A DNA stretch of 64,000 bases from Embleya scabrispora (GTDB lineage: Bacteria; Actinomycetota; Actinomycetes; Streptomycetales; Streptomycetaceae): positions 1,984,001-2,048,000 of the forward strand of contig NZ_MWQN01000001.1 of NCBI RefSeq assembly GCF_002024165.1, written 5' to 3'. The position numbers and the translations under genes are program-made. Below the pieces are notes generated by a model, which saw only the letters and a list, made by a program, of their open reading frames with translations, ran no database searches and was not told where the DNA came from. Positions 1 through 9,328 of the stretch are shown here, in pieces; position 1 is the stretch's first letter, and the number at the start of each line of letters is the position of its first letter.

Positions 1-275
1 GCGTGCGTCTCCATCCGGCGGTGGCGCAGCAGCGAGTGGGCCGTGTAGATCGCGAAGAAGATCGCGGCGAGCAGATACGGGAGGCCGCCGGGGCCGATCC
101 GGTCCCGGGCGCGCTCGACCACGGTGCGGAGGCGGAGGTCGTGTTCACCCGATCGGGGGGCGATGATCGCCCCGTCCGCGACCGCCGGGGCGGTTGGCGC
201 GTCGCCCGGCGCGGCCGGTCCCGATGCCTCGAACCGCTCGTGAACAGCGCCGTGCGCCATCCCCCTGTCGTCCAT
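1..275 (-). CDS. membrane protein, 5' part only (DUF2079-like N-terminus)
   Basis: This is the first ~91 codons of a gene that leaves the window on its left side. The ATG at 275 follows a GGAGAG ribosome site. The product begins with about 65 polar, Ala/Pro-rich residues and then a hydrophobic stretch (PYLLAAIFFAIYTAHSLLRH). That pattern, a first membrane helix followed by a Leu-Arg-His end, resembles the start of DUF2079 multi-pass membrane proteins of actinomycetes. The family assignment rests on this short segment only. A second in-frame ATG at 260 is possible. The gene is transcribed away from the hydroxyacid dehydrogenase. Confidence 0.5.
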   Translation of the reverse strand, partial: MDDRGMAHGAVHERFEASGPAAPGDAPTAPAVADGAIIAPRSGEHDLRLRTVVERARDRIGPGGLPYLLAAIFFAIYTAHSLLRHRRMETH

Positions 276-364
276 GTCTCTCCGTCCCGGTCGCGTGCGC
301 GGGGCACACCGTATCGGTGGCGGCCCCACGCCCCAGCAGAGCGCGACCGTACGGTCCGAGTCGC

Positions 365-1315
365 TCAGCGACGCACGATGTTGACCGGAGTCACCCCTTC
401 GGACCAGCGTTCGAGCTGCCGACGGATCAAGCGCAGGGCGCGCGGCAGGAAGGCGGACGAGCTGCCGCCGACATGCGGGCTGATCAACACGCCGGGGGCG
501 AAGCGCAGCGGGTGGTCGGCGGGCAGCGGCTCGGGATCCGTGACGTCCAGGGCGGCCCGGAGCCGCCCGCTCCGCACCTCGGCGAGCAGCGCCCCGGTGT
601 CCACGACGGGGCCGCGCGCGACGTTGACCACCAGCGCGCCGTCGGGCAGTCGGGCCAGGAAGTCGGCGTCGACCAGGGCGCGGGTGTCCTCGGTGAGCGG
701 GACGGTGAGGATGATCACGTCGGTGTGCGGCAGCAGGTCGGGCAGTTCGCCCATCGCCCGGACCGGTCCGTGCACGCCGTCGCGCGGGGTGCGCGCGACC
801 CGGACCACGTCTACCTCGAAGCCCTGGAGCCGGCGGTCGACGGCCTCGCCGATGGCGCCGTACCCGAGGATCAGCACCCGCTTGTCGGCCAGCGCGGGGT
901 AGAACCCGGAGCGCCACTGCCCCGCGTCCTGACCGCGGACGAAGCCCGGGATGTCGCGCAGCGCGGCGAGGGTCAGGGCGAGGGCGAGTTCGGCGGTGCT
1001 GGTCTCGTGGATGCCTCGGCCGTTGCACAGCAGTACGCCGGGCGGCAGGTACGGCAGCACGTGCTCGTAGCCGGCGGTGAGCGTCTGGATCAGCCGCAGG
1101 CGGGGCATGTCCGCGATCCGCTCCAGCGTGTGCGGGGCGAACGTGTAGGGCAGCACGTACAGCTCGACCTCGGCGGCGGTGTCGGGGATCGGGCCGTCGG
1201 CTCCGTCGTAGACGTCGATGCGGGAGCCCGCGCCGCCTTCGCCGCTCAGTGCGGTGGGGATGGGGGCGAGTTGTTCGAGGCTGTAGGGGACCCAGATTCT
1301 GCCGTCGCTGACCAT
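365..1315 (-). CDS. NAD(P)-dependent D-2-hydroxyacid dehydrogenase
   Basis: A 316-aa cytosolic oxidoreductase expected to interconvert a 2-hydroxyacid and a 2-oxoacid with NAD(P). The Rossmann motif is LGYGAIG in mid-protein. The catalytic triad is readable: Arg in NVARGPVV, Glu in DPEPLP and His in SPHVGGSS, all in family order. The ATG at 1315 gives the family's usual length; an upstream in-frame ATG at 1366 would add a basic Pro/Arg tail unlike the family. It is divergent from the lipoprotein gene at 1396, with about 80 bp between them. The substrate cannot be read from sequence; phosphoglycerate, glyoxylate or another 2-oxoacid are all possible. Confidence 0.88.
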   Translation of the reverse strand: MVSDGRIWVPYSLEQLAPIPTALSGEGGAGSRIDVYDGADGPIPDTAAEVELYVLPYTFAPHTLERIADMPRLRLIQTLTAGYEHVLPYLPPGVLLCNGRGIHETSTAELALALTLAALRDIPGFVRGQDAGQWRSGFYPALADKRVLILGYGAIGEAVDRRLQGFEVDVVRVARTPRDGVHGPVRAMGELPDLLPHTDVIILTVPLTEDTRALVDADFLARLPDGALVVNVARGPVVDTGALLAEVRSGRLRAALDVTDPEPLPADHPLRFAPGVLISPHVGGSSSAFLPRALRLIRRQLERWSEGVTPVNIVRR

Positions 1316-1395
1316 GGCAGGAACTGTAGATGTCGGGCGGCGAGCCGTCCGCCGGGGCGGGGGCACATTAGGGTCGAGGAGTCCCGAGATGGTGG

Positions 1396-2568
1396 GTGGT
1401 GTTTCCGGTGCGCAGTAGGCGTCCGAGGGCTGGCTGGTCCTCCCTCGTGCTCGTCGTCGCGCTGGCGACCGGGCTCACCTCGTGCGGGGGTGGCGGCGAG
1501 TCGGACGATCACCGGGTCACGCCGGTGCGTTCGGCCACGCCCGTGCCCGGGACCGGGGCGCCGAACGTGCCGGCCGGGCCGACCGCGACCGCGCCGCCCG
1601 AGCCGGTGGTCGCCGGGGAACTGGCCCGAGACCTGAACACGCCGTGGGGTGTCGCGGTGCTGCCGGACCGGGACGCGCTGGTGTCCTCGCGCGACACCGG
1701 GACGATCACCCGGTTCGGACCGGGCACGGTGCCGCCGGTGCCGGTCGGGACGGTGCCCGGCTCCGTGCATCGTGGGGAGGGGGGTCTGCTGGGGATCGCG
1801 GTGTCGCCGAGGTTCGCGACCGATCACTTCCTCTACGCGTACCTCACCACCGATCGGGACAACCGGATCGTCCGGATGACCTACGTGCCGGGGCAACCGC
1901 TCGGGCAGCCCGAGGTGTTGCTCGACGGGATCCCGGCCGGCTCGAACCACAACGGCGGCCGGATCGCGTTCGGCCCGGACGGCATGTTGTACGCGGGCAC
2001 GGGCGAGGCCGGTCGCAAGGAGGCGGCGCAGGACAAGTCGTCGCTCGGCGGCAAGATCCTGCGGCTGACCCCCGAGGGCAGGCCCGCGCCCGGCAACCCG
2101 TTTCCGAACTCGCCGGTGTGGAGCCTGGGGCACCGCAATGTGCAGGGCCTCGCCTGGGACTCCACCGGGCGGTTGTGGGCGAGCGAGTTCGGTCAGGACA
2201 CCTGGGACGAGCTCAACCTGATCCGTTCCGGCGCCAACTACGGCTGGCCGGAAGTGGAGGGCGCGGGCGATCGGCCCGAGTACATGAACCCGGTCGCCCA
2301 GTGGGCCACCGACGACGCGTCACCGAGCGGTATCGCAATCCTGGGCGACGTGGTCTACCTGGCCGGCCTCAAGGGCGAGCGGCTGTGGCGGGCGCCGATC
2401 ACGGGGTCCACCGTGGGCGAGCCGAAGGCGTATTTCCAGGGCCGTTACGGCCGGTTGCGCACGGTGGTCGCCGTGGGCGGCGAGTTGTGGCTGGTCACCA
2501 ATACGACCGATGGCCGGGGCACGCCCCGGAAGGGCGACGACCGGATCCTGCGGCTGGTGCTGAGCTGA
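1396..2568 (+). CDS. soluble PQQ glucose/sorbosone dehydrogenase-like lipoprotein
   Basis: A 390-aa exported protein. The N-terminus has Arg residues, a hydrophobic run and a lipobox-like LTSC followed by glycines, so it is probably a lipoprotein. A Pro/Thr linker follows, then a beta-propeller of the GSDH (PF07995) type with landmarks LNTPWGVAVLPD, GEGGLLGIAV, SNHNGGRIAFGPDG, GHRNVQGLAWD and GANYGWPEV. These enzymes oxidise aldoses outside the membrane, usually with PQQ. The His in SNHNGG matches the family's base region. The start is chosen among clustered GTG codons at 1396, 1399 and 1408; a GAGGAG lies about 14 bp upstream of the first, so the exact start is uncertain. Confidence 0.85.
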   Translation: MVFPVRSRRPRAGWSSLVLVVALATGLTSCGGGGESDDHRVTPVRSATPVPGTGAPNVPAGPTATAPPEPVVAGELARDLNTPWGVAVLPDRDALVSSRDTGTITRFGPGTVPPVPVGTVPGSVHRGEGGLLGIAVSPRFATDHFLYAYLTTDRDNRIVRMTYVPGQPLGQPEVLLDGIPAGSNHNGGRIAFGPDGMLYAGTGEAGRKEAAQDKSSLGGKILRLTPEGRPAPGNPFPNSPVWSLGHRNVQGLAWDSTGRLWASEFGQDTWDELNLIRSGANYGWPEVEGAGDRPEYMNPVAQWATDDASPSGIAILGDVVYLAGLKGERLWRAPITGSTVGEPKAYFQGRYGRLRTVVAVGGELWLVTNTTDGRGTPRKGDDRILRLVLS

Positions 2569-2641
2569 GGATCGGCCGGAGGGGCGCCTCGGGCCGGCGT
2601 CCGAGGCGGGCGTTAGCGTGTGCGCCCGAGGGAGGGCATAC

Positions 2642-4495
2642 ATGGACCGGGGCCTGGTGTTGGTGCTGCGCGAGCTTTCCGAAGCCGACGCGGCGGAAGT
2701 CTTCCCGCGTTTGGCGGGACTGCGCGGGATCGACGCGATGATGCCGAACGAGGTGTGTCTGTCGGACGCGGTGGTGGCCGAGATCGCCCGGATCGGCAGT
2801 GGCGCGGAACTGGTGCGGGCCGCCGCCAACCCTCGATTGACGGCGAGTCAGCTGTGCCGGCTGATCGAGGCCGGGGGCGCCGCGGTGGTGGCCGGGGCCT
2901 TTCCTCCGGACGTCGAGTCGCCGGGGGGTGCGGCGCCGGCGGGTGGGTCTCCGGCCGGTGCGGGCGGCGAGGGCTCGGTGGACGCAGCCTCGCCGGACGA
3001 GGACTCGCCGGACGAGGACTCGACGGACGTGCTCGATCGGGCGCGGGCGGAGCTGCGGCGGCCCGGCACATCCGCCGAGCGGGCCGTCGAGCTGTTGCGT
3101 GCCCACCCGGTCCTCGCGCACACCGCGCGCCAGGCCGGCAGCGTGCGCCTGTTGCACTCGCCCGGCGCGCCGATGACCCGTACCGAGGCCCTGGACCAGG
3201 CCGGATCGGCGTTGCGGGCCGGGGTGTTGGCGCCGCGCGAGATCCTGCTCCGGATGCGCCCGGCCCGGGTCGCGGCCCAGGTGCTCGCGGTGGTCGCGCG
3301 CGAACACGCCTATGTCACCGGTGAGATGGCCGTGCACGAACTGCTGCGGCCCGCGATCGTGGATACCCTGGGGACGAGTTCGGGCGCGTGGGCGCATCTG
3401 GCCCGGGCGCTCGGGCGATTCGCGGGTACGCTGCCCGAGCTGTTCGCCGAGTCGGCGGCGCACACCGGCGAGGCCGCGATCCGGGTGCCGGCCGCCGTAC
3501 GCCCGTCGGTGGGCTTCCTGCTGCGCCGACTGGACGAAGACGAACTCACGTCCCTCATACCGCACTTGGACGATGCGACGGCCGTCGCGCTGCTCCCCGG
3601 TAACGTCCCGCCGCTGACCCACGTCGCCGAGGCGGCGCTGCGGTGCGGCCACCGCGCGCTGTTGGCCGCGTTGGCCGAGCACCAGCATGTGGGACGGCAG
3701 TACGCGACCCGGCTTCGCGACCTCGGCGACGACGGGCTCGACCTGCTCCTGGTGGACAACGACTCGGGGGTCACCGCCGAGCTGCGCCGGGAGATCTACA
3801 CCGGCCGGCGACCCGGGCGACCTCTTGCCCCGATGCATCCGGATCTGCGCACCCGGCTCCTGGAGGCTCCGGCCTACAGCGCCGAGTACGAGGCGATGGC
3901 CCGGTCCGGCGATCCGGCCGTGGTGGACTTCGCGCTGCCGCGCTGCGAGGCCCGCAAGCTGCGGCGCATCGACTGGATCGACGTGGTGCTGAACCTGTGG
4001 GAGCGCGCCGACTCCCGGGTCGCGCACGATGTCTTCACCCGTCACCGCGACCTGTTCCCGGACCGGATCCGGGCCACGGCCGAGGCGGCCCTGACCGCCG
4101 AAGACCCGGCGCCGCTGCGCGAGTTGCGCGCCAAGTGGGACCGGGGCCCACGCGCCGAACCCCCCGTCCCGGATCACCGCCGCCCACCGGGCGAGCGACT
4201 GCGCGACAGCCCCCTCGAACAGTGGCACTCCTGGCTCGTCGCGGCCGCCTCGGACGGCGACGTCGACTGCGAGGAGATCGTCCACCACGCCCGCCCGGTC
4301 CGCTTCGCGCTGGCGGCCCTGGCCTCGATAGACGCCAACCATTGGTCCAAGGCCGCCCCCCGCCCGGCCCTCGCACAACTCGCAAAACGAATAGGCCCCA
4401 ACCCGGAAGCCTGGGTCGTCTTCACCACCCTGACCCCCGACTTCGAGGGCACCCTCACCGAACTCGCCGACGTCTGCGCGGCGGCCGCGGGGTAG
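2642..4495 (+). CDS. unrecognised 617-aa protein
   Basis: The ATG at 2642 follows GAGGGAGGG. I recognise no family. The protein is rich in Leu, Ala and Arg and looks largely alpha-helical, with repeated amphipathic helices of the type seen in HEAT/ARM-like proteins. An acidic low-complexity insert near residues 95-130 contains a PDEDSPDEDS repeat. There is no signal peptide or membrane segment, so it is probably cytosolic. Codon usage is like its neighbours. It ends 10 bp before the convergent DUF397 gene. Homologues probably occur in related actinomycetes, but no function should be inferred from the sequence. Confidence 0.75.
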   Translation: MDRGLVLVLRELSEADAAEVFPRLAGLRGIDAMMPNEVCLSDAVVAEIARIGSGAELVRAAANPRLTASQLCRLIEAGGAAVVAGAFPPDVESPGGAAPAGGSPAGAGGEGSVDAASPDEDSPDEDSTDVLDRARAELRRPGTSAERAVELLRAHPVLAHTARQAGSVRLLHSPGAPMTRTEALDQAGSALRAGVLAPREILLRMRPARVAAQVLAVVAREHAYVTGEMAVHELLRPAIVDTLGTSSGAWAHLARALGRFAGTLPELFAESAAHTGEAAIRVPAAVRPSVGFLLRRLDEDELTSLIPHLDDATAVALLPGNVPPLTHVAEAALRCGHRALLAALAEHQHVGRQYATRLRDLGDDGLDLLLVDNDSGVTAELRREIYTGRRPGRPLAPMHPDLRTRLLEAPAYSAEYEAMARSGDPAVVDFALPRCEARKLRRIDWIDVVLNLWERADSRVAHDVFTRHRDLFPDRIRATAEAALTAEDPAPLRELRAKWDRGPRAEPPVPDHRRPPGERLRDSPLEQWHSWLVAAASDGDVDCEEIVHHARPVRFALAALASIDANHWSKAAPRPALAQLAKRIGPNPEAWVVFTTLTPDFEGTLTELADVCAAAAG

Positions 4496-4505
4496 GGAAC
4501 GAGGG

Positions 4506-4703
4506 TCAGCCCGTACGCAGCGTCGACAGCAGCGCCGACCAGGACGCCGGGGCGACGGTCAGCCAACCGATGCTCGGGTCCTTCGAGTCGCGAACCGGGA
4601 CGCCGGCGAAGCCGGGGGCAACCTCTACACACTCCTGCCCTTGAGGAGCGCTGTAGCTCGACTTACGCCACGCCGCACAGCTGAGTTCGGGCTCAAGGAT
4701 CAT
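4506..4703 (-). CDS. DUF397 protein, partner of the XRE regulator
   Basis: A 65-aa protein with the DUF397 signature: WRKSSYS near the N-terminus, a CVEVAP strand, VPVRDSKDP, and the C-terminal APASWSALL. The family accompanies XRE/DUF5753 regulators in actinomycetes and behaves like a small partner or antagonist of them (the whiJ-type arrangement). Its ATG at 4703 overlaps the stop codon of the XRE gene as ATGA, so the two are translationally coupled. Together with the small gene at 5657 it forms a module that recurs at 19.5-21.1 kb. Confidence 0.93.
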   Translation of the reverse strand: MILEPELSCAAWRKSSYSAPQGQECVEVAPGFAGVPVRDSKDPSIGWLTVAPASWSALLSTLRTG

Positions 4704-5530
4704 GTTCTGAACTCCTTCATCGCTGCCTTGATCATGCCTGCCGACTCCCTCGGCGACGGAGCGCGGGAGCACACGCGATCGTACGCTCGTTGCCGTCGTC
4801 GCACCTCGTTCATGTCCTCGATCAACTGCCCGCTCTCACTGCCTTCCAGCCATGCGCCGGTAATCCCGTCGGACAGCGTCAACAGCACCGTCGTTCCGCC
4901 GAGTAGCGGATGCCCACCGAGTGCGAGTGGCCATACCTGAATCGTGGTGTGGATCGTGTCCACACGCGGCAAGAGCGAAGCCAGTTGCTCGTATGTGGTC
5001 TTGCTACTGCCGATCACCCGGTGCAACACGGCTTCGTCGAGCACAGCCGAGTAGGCGGGCGGATCGTCGCGCGTGAGCAAGGACTGCCGAGCGACGCGCT
5101 CCCGTGTGGCGTTGTCGATCTCGTCATCAGTCCCGTAGAGCTCGCCGTCGACGAGCAACGCCCTCGCATAGTCGGGAGTTTGCAGTAGTCCGGGGACAAC
5201 CTGCGGGGCATAGGTGCCGATCCGCACCGCCTGCGCCTCGTAGTCGGCCAGCAAGCGCCACCGTCCGGGATGCCGATCGTCCTTGATCATTCGGTACATC
5301 GACCGGAACATACGGCCCGTCCCGAACAGTTCGTCGAGCTTGGGCGGAACGTCGGGGGGAATCGATCGCTCGGCACGCTCGAATCGCGAGACCGCGGACG
5401 CGTCGTAGCCGAGCTTTGTCGCGACGAACTCCAATGACAACTCGGAGTCCTCGCGGTACTCCCGCATCAACTCGCCATATGTGCCGCGGGGTCCGATCCC
5501 GGGGTCGATGGGTCGTGGCTTGAATCGCAC
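4700..5530 (-). CDS. XRE-family regulator with DUF5753 domain
   Basis: A 276-aa DNA-binding protein. The N-terminal helix-turn-helix (about residues 18-70) contains LGYDASAVSRFERAERSIP. The remainder is the DUF5753 ligand/partner domain with the hallmark PQVVPGLLQTPDYARALL and, later, VWPLALGGHPLLGGTTVLL. The GTG start at 5530 follows a GAGGAG site. It is coupled by ATGA to DUF397 downstream and divergent from the Cys-motif gene at 5657 across 126 bp, where the control region must lie. Such pairs act in development and antibiotic regulation in Streptomyces; the target here is unknown. Confidence 0.93.
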   Translation of the reverse strand: MRFKPRPIDPGIGPRGTYGELMREYREDSELSLEFVATKLGYDASAVSRFERAERSIPPDVPPKLDELFGTGRMFRSMYRMIKDDRHPGRWRLLADYEAQAVRIGTYAPQVVPGLLQTPDYARALLVDGELYGTDDEIDNATRERVARQSLLTRDDPPAYSAVLDEAVLHRVIGSSKTTYEQLASLLPRVDTIHTTIQVWPLALGGHPLLGGTTVLLTLSDGITGAWLEGSESGQLIEDMNEVRRRQRAYDRVCSRAPSPRESAGMIKAAMKEFRT

Positions 5531-5656
5531 GCCCGTTCTCCTCGCCCTTGCCAGAAAAAGTTGTCAACGGTCACGAGCTTTCGACCCTACAGAGAGTCGC
5601 GTCATCATCGCAGTACTCCCAGTGAAAGCCGCTGTTGACGATGGAGGCGTACAGAC

Positions 5657-5890
5657 ATGGACCCCTCTCGGCACGATCGGGTGACCACCGCCCCGGCTCC
5701 GGACATCCCGGAAGGTGGGATGAGGCTCACCGTCTACCGAGTCGACACCGCCGGGACCCGCGTTATCAAGCCACTGACGTGGTACCGGCGGTCGGTCTCG
5801 CTGCCGTGGCCGTTCGGCGACGGGATCCCGGACCCGAACCCGCCGTGCGAGTGCTCGCCGAACTGCCCGTACCCGCGAATCGGGTCGTGA
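5657..5890 (+). CDS. small protein with PPCxCSPNCP motif, divergent from XRE
   Basis: A 77-aa protein starting at ATG 5657, nine bases after GGAGG. The core reads LTVYRV..AGTRVI and the C-terminus carries PNPPCECSPNCPYP, three cysteines in a compact CxCxxxC arrangement. A clear paralogue (VYRV..EGVRVL, then DPPCRCSPNCP at the C-terminus) lies at 19512-19736, again divergent from an XRE/DUF397 pair and with a nearly equal intergenic distance. I do not recognise a named family. The cysteines could bind metal or form a disulphide. Its repeated placement suggests it belongs to the XRE/DUF397 module. Confidence 0.8.
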   Translation: MDPSRHDRVTTAPAPDIPEGGMRLTVYRVDTAGTRVIKPLTWYRRSVSLPWPFGDGIPDPNPPCECSPNCPYPRIGS

Positions 5891-6438
5891 TGAAACGGTC
5901 CGTATGGCGCGACTTCGTACCGCCCGCCCCGGCCGGCGACGAACCGCCGGTGCAGGATTCGGCCGCGGTCGTTCCGCCGTATCTGCTGACCCCGACGGAA
6001 CTCGCCGCACGGCGACGGTGGTTGGCCGAGGCTCCCGGCTACCCGTCCACCAGGTGCAGCCGATGCGCTACCGCGGCTGCTTCGCCCCGGCCGGTGACCT
6101 GGAGTTTGGCCAGGATGTTGGAGACGTGGACGCTGGCGGTCTTGGCGCTGATGTACAGCTCCTCCGCGATCTGGCGGTTGCTGCGGCCGTCGGCGACCAG
6201 CCGCAGGACGTCGATCTCGCGTGGGGTCAGGGCCGGCAGCGTCGTGTCCGACTCGCCCGGGGTGAGCGGGCCCACCCGGGCTCGGCGGCTGAGCAGGTCT
6301 ATGTGTTCGCGCAGCGTCCTGGCGTCGAGCCGGGCGGCCGTCTCGGCGGCCTCGGCCAGGCGTCGGGCGGCGGCCTCGCGGTTGCCGGTGGCGAGCAGGG
6401 TCTCGGCGTGGCGGAAGCGGACCCAGGCCGTGCGGTAG
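5890..6438 (+). CDS. possible small gene coupled to the Cys-motif gene; 3' end doubtful
   Basis: An ATG at 5890 overlaps the stop of the preceding gene as TGATG, which argues for coupling. The first ~55 codons (MKRSVWRDFVPP..., then LLTPTELAARRRWLAEAPGY) have ordinary composition. Beyond about 6040 the frame runs antisense through the regulator gene at 6039-8981 and becomes Arg/Ser-rich shadow sequence up to the stop at 6438. Either the real product is tail-extended because the original stop was lost, or this is not a gene. I recognise no family. Confidence 0.25.
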   Translation: MKRSVWRDFVPPAPAGDEPPVQDSAAVVPPYLLTPTELAARRRWLAEAPGYPSTRCSRCATAAASPRPVTWSLARMLETWTLAVLALMYSSSAIWRLLRPSATSRRTSISRGVRAGSVVSDSPGVSGPTRARRLSRSMCSRSVLASSRAAVSAASARRRAAASRLPVASRVSAWRKRTQAVR

Positions 6439-8981
6439 GGCTGTTCGGTCAGCTCCCAGGCGCCGGCGGCCAGGCCCCACAGTTCGGCGTCGTCGGTGCC
6501 GGCCGCCCGAGCCGACTCGGCCTTGACCAGCGCGGCGTAGGCCGCGTCGAGCGGGCAGTCGATCTTCAGCGTCGCGGCCATCGCCGCGATCCGGTCGGCG
6601 ATGTCCTGCCGGGTCTTGAGCTCCGATTCGCGCGGGCGCACGGTCGAGGTGCGGGCGTCGGCCTCGTGCGCGGCGGCGTCGGCGAGCAGGGGCCACATGT
6701 AGCGCTGGTGGCCGGGCGGGCAGCCGGCGGCCAGCGCCGCGACCAGCGCCTCGCGTGCCTCGTCCAGCCTGCCCTGCGCCTCGGCCACCCGGATCTCCGC
6801 GCGGGCCAGCGGGATCGCGTACTGCGCCTCGACATAGCGCGAACCGGCGGCCAGCCGGGACCGCCGCAGGTGCGCCTTGGCGCCCCGCACATCTCCCCGG
6901 GCCAGGCACAGGTCGACGAGTTGCAGTTCGAGGTGGCGGGTGGTCTGCGGGCCCGGGTCGAGGTCCAGGGTCTTTTCCACCAGCGTCGCCAGGTCGGCCC
7001 AGTCGCCGGCCGACAGCAGCGACTCGGCGAGGTTGCCCAGCGCGAACGAGCCCGACGTGCGGGTGAGTCCGCGCTCGGCGGCCAGCTCCATCGCGCGTCG
7101 CGCGGCCACCGTGCTCTCCCGGTGCCGGCCCAGCCCCTCCATGAGCGAGGCCTTGTTGCTCAGCACGTGCACGAGGCTGTCCGGCTCGCTGCTGCGGATC
7201 GCGGTTTCCTCGGCCAGCGCGAGCTGTGCCATGCCCTCCTCGAGCCGGCCGATATGGACCAGGCCGCAGGCGAGGGTCTTGCGCGCCTCGGACTCGATGT
7301 CGGGGCTGTCCACGAGCTGCGCGCGCTCGAGCGCGATCAGCGCGTCGGCGACCACCTCGCCGCCCTCGCCGTCGAGCATGCGGTCCCGGGCGATGTGCGC
7401 GAGCACCCGGGCCTGCTCCTTCGACGGCGGCAGCCCGTCCAGGATCTCCTTGGCCCGGTTCAGCTCCGGCCGGCCCGACGAGCGGCACAGGTTGCGCAGG
7501 CCCCGGGCCTTCTCCCGCCACAGGAACGCGGCCAACTCGGGTTCGGCGACCGGGTCGACCAGTTCGATGGCGCGCTTGCAGAAGTGGATGGCCAACTCGC
7601 GCTCGCTGCCCAGCCGGGCCGCGGTGACCGCCTCGATGTAGATGTCGAGCAGCCGCCGACCGCTCAACCGCTCCGGATCGGGCACCTGCTCCCACAGCAG
7701 CAGGGCCCGCTCCAGGAGCCGGGTGCGCTCGTCGAAGGCATAGCGCTCACGGGCCGCCTCGGCCGCCGCGAGCACCGCCGGCAGCGCCTTGACCGCCTTG
7801 CCGGCGTGGAACCAGTAGGTCGCGATCCGTCCGCGCAGCTCGTCGGCGCCGACCAGGTCGGGGCAGCGCTCCAGGGCCTCGGCGAAGGTCGCGTAGAGCC
7901 GGACCCGCTCGCCCGGCATCAGGTCCTCCCGGACGGCGGTGCGCACCAGGGCGTGCCGGAACTGGAACTCGTCGCCCGTCGGCACCAGGACGTGCGCGGA
8001 CACCGCCGTGCGCAGCGCCTCCTCCAACCGGTCGGGGTCGAGCCAGGAGACCTCGGTGAGCAGCCGGTGGCCGACCGTGACCCCGCCGATCGCGGCGAGC
8101 CGGATCACCTTCTGCGCGTCCTCGGACAACTCCTCGATCCGGATCAGCAGCAGGTCGCGCAGCGTGTCGGAGATGCCGGTGAGTTGGCCGTCGCGGATGC
8201 TGCACGCCAGCTCCTCGACGAAGAAGGCGTTCCCTTCCGACTTCTGGAAGATCTGCCGGATCAACCGGCGCGGCGGCTCCTCGCGCAGGATGCCGCGCAA
8301 CTGGTCGCCGACCTGGGCCCGGGTGAGCCGGGAGAGGTCGATCCGGGCGACGTTGTGCACCCGGTCCAGCTCGGCCAGGAACGAGCGCAGCGGATGGCGG
8401 CGGCCGACCGCGTCGGCGCGATATGTACCGACGATCAGGATGCGGCCGGTGCGCAGCAGGCGGAACAGGAAGCCGAGCAGTTCGCGCGTGGACGAGTCGG
8501 CCCAGTGCAGGTCCTCGATCGCGATCACCAGGGTGCGGTCGGTGCCGAGCCGCTCCAGCAGGCCGAGCATCAGTTCGAACAGGCGGACCCGGTCGAACTC
8601 GCCGTCGCGCGCGATGGTGCCCGGCGCCAGGTCGGGCAGCAGCCAGGCGAGGTCGCGCTCACGGCCGGCGGCGGCCTCGGCCAGTTCGGGGCCCATCCGG
8701 CGCGAGAGGGTGCGCAGCGCGGCCGAGATGGGCGCGAACGGCAGGCTCTCCGCTCCCAGTTCCAGACAGCCGCCGACGGTGGTGACCGCGCCCTGCTCCT
8801 CGGCGCGCTGGAGGAACTCCTGAAGCAGCCGGGTCTTGCCCACGCCGGCCTCGCCGCCGACGAGCACCACGCCGGGCGTGCCCTCGTCGGCTTCGCGCAG
8901 GGCCGTGCCGAACCGCGCCATTTCCAGGGACCGGCCTACGAACACGGGGGAAACCGAAATACTCGCCACGGTGCCGAGCAT
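6039..8981 (-). CDS. LAL-type LuxR-family ATP-binding transcriptional regulator
   Basis: A 980-aa large regulator. The N-terminal AAA ATPase has Walker A GGEAGVGKT at residues 42-50 and a Walker B-like LVIAIEDLHWAD. The long middle region is helical and TPR-like. The C-terminal ~65 residues are a LuxR helix-turn-helix (LTPREIDVLRLVADGRSNRQI, then ASVHVSNILAKL). LAL proteins are ATP- and ligand-dependent activators, often of catabolic or secondary-metabolism genes. The ATG at 8981 follows GAGGGACG. Nothing nearby identifies the target. Confidence 0.93.
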   Translation of the reverse strand: MLGTVASISVSPVFVGRSLEMARFGTALREADEGTPGVVLVGGEAGVGKTRLLQEFLQRAEEQGAVTTVGGCLELGAESLPFAPISAALRTLSRRMGPELAEAAAGRERDLAWLLPDLAPGTIARDGEFDRVRLFELMLGLLERLGTDRTLVIAIEDLHWADSSTRELLGFLFRLLRTGRILIVGTYRADAVGRRHPLRSFLAELDRVHNVARIDLSRLTRAQVGDQLRGILREEPPRRLIRQIFQKSEGNAFFVEELACSIRDGQLTGISDTLRDLLLIRIEELSEDAQKVIRLAAIGGVTVGHRLLTEVSWLDPDRLEEALRTAVSAHVLVPTGDEFQFRHALVRTAVREDLMPGERVRLYATFAEALERCPDLVGADELRGRIATYWFHAGKAVKALPAVLAAAEAARERYAFDERTRLLERALLLWEQVPDPERLSGRRLLDIYIEAVTAARLGSERELAIHFCKRAIELVDPVAEPELAAFLWREKARGLRNLCRSSGRPELNRAKEILDGLPPSKEQARVLAHIARDRMLDGEGGEVVADALIALERAQLVDSPDIESEARKTLACGLVHIGRLEEGMAQLALAEETAIRSSEPDSLVHVLSNKASLMEGLGRHRESTVAARRAMELAAERGLTRTSGSFALGNLAESLLSAGDWADLATLVEKTLDLDPGPQTTRHLELQLVDLCLARGDVRGAKAHLRRSRLAAGSRYVEAQYAIPLARAEIRVAEAQGRLDEAREALVAALAAGCPPGHQRYMWPLLADAAAHEADARTSTVRPRESELKTRQDIADRIAAMAATLKIDCPLDAAYAALVKAESARAAGTDDAELWGLAAGAWELTEQPYRTAWVRFRHAETLLATGNREAAARRLAEAAETAARLDARTLREHIDLLSRRARVGPLTPGESDTTLPALTPREIDVLRLVADGRSNRQIAEELYISAKTASVHVSNILAKLQVTGRGEAAAVAHRLHLVDG

Positions 8982-9103
8982 GTCACGTCCCTCGCCCCGA
9001 CAGCCGGGTATTTCACGCCCGGCGAAACCCGTTTACGCAGGTCAACCACAGGGTTCCCCCGGGCGTGGCCGGCATCACGTGCCGGTCCGCGTCCGTCGCG
9101 CTT

Positions 9104-9328
9104 CTACCGCGCGAACAGGCGCAGATGGGATATCCGCCGGCCCGATACGCCGCGATCGGAACTGAGACCGCCCGCACCGTGGCCGCTTCGCCGCTCCTCG
9201 CGCCGGGCCGCCCGTGCGGCCTTGGCCGCGAGCCGGTTCGTGCGCAGCGCCTCGCGGACCACGCGGTCCCGCTCGGCGGTCGCCCGCAGTTCGAGTTCGC
9301 GGGTGCGGAAGAGTTCGTATTCCAACAT
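9104..9328 (-). CDS. small charged conserved-type protein
   Basis: A 74-aa product from ATG 9328, preceded by GGAGG at good spacing. The N-terminal ~45 residues (MLEYELFRTRELELRATAER, then VVREALR) look like one long charged alpha helix, with a basic Ala/Arg segment after it. Small proteins beginning MLEYEL with this helical pattern are common in actinomycetes, but no function is known to me. The C-terminal ~25 residues are less typical. It is a single-gene unit between the LAL regulator and gatB. Confidence 0.6.
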   Translation of the reverse strand: MLEYELFRTRELELRATAERDRVVREALRTNRLAAKAARAARREERRSGHGAGGLSSDRGVSGRRISHLRLFAR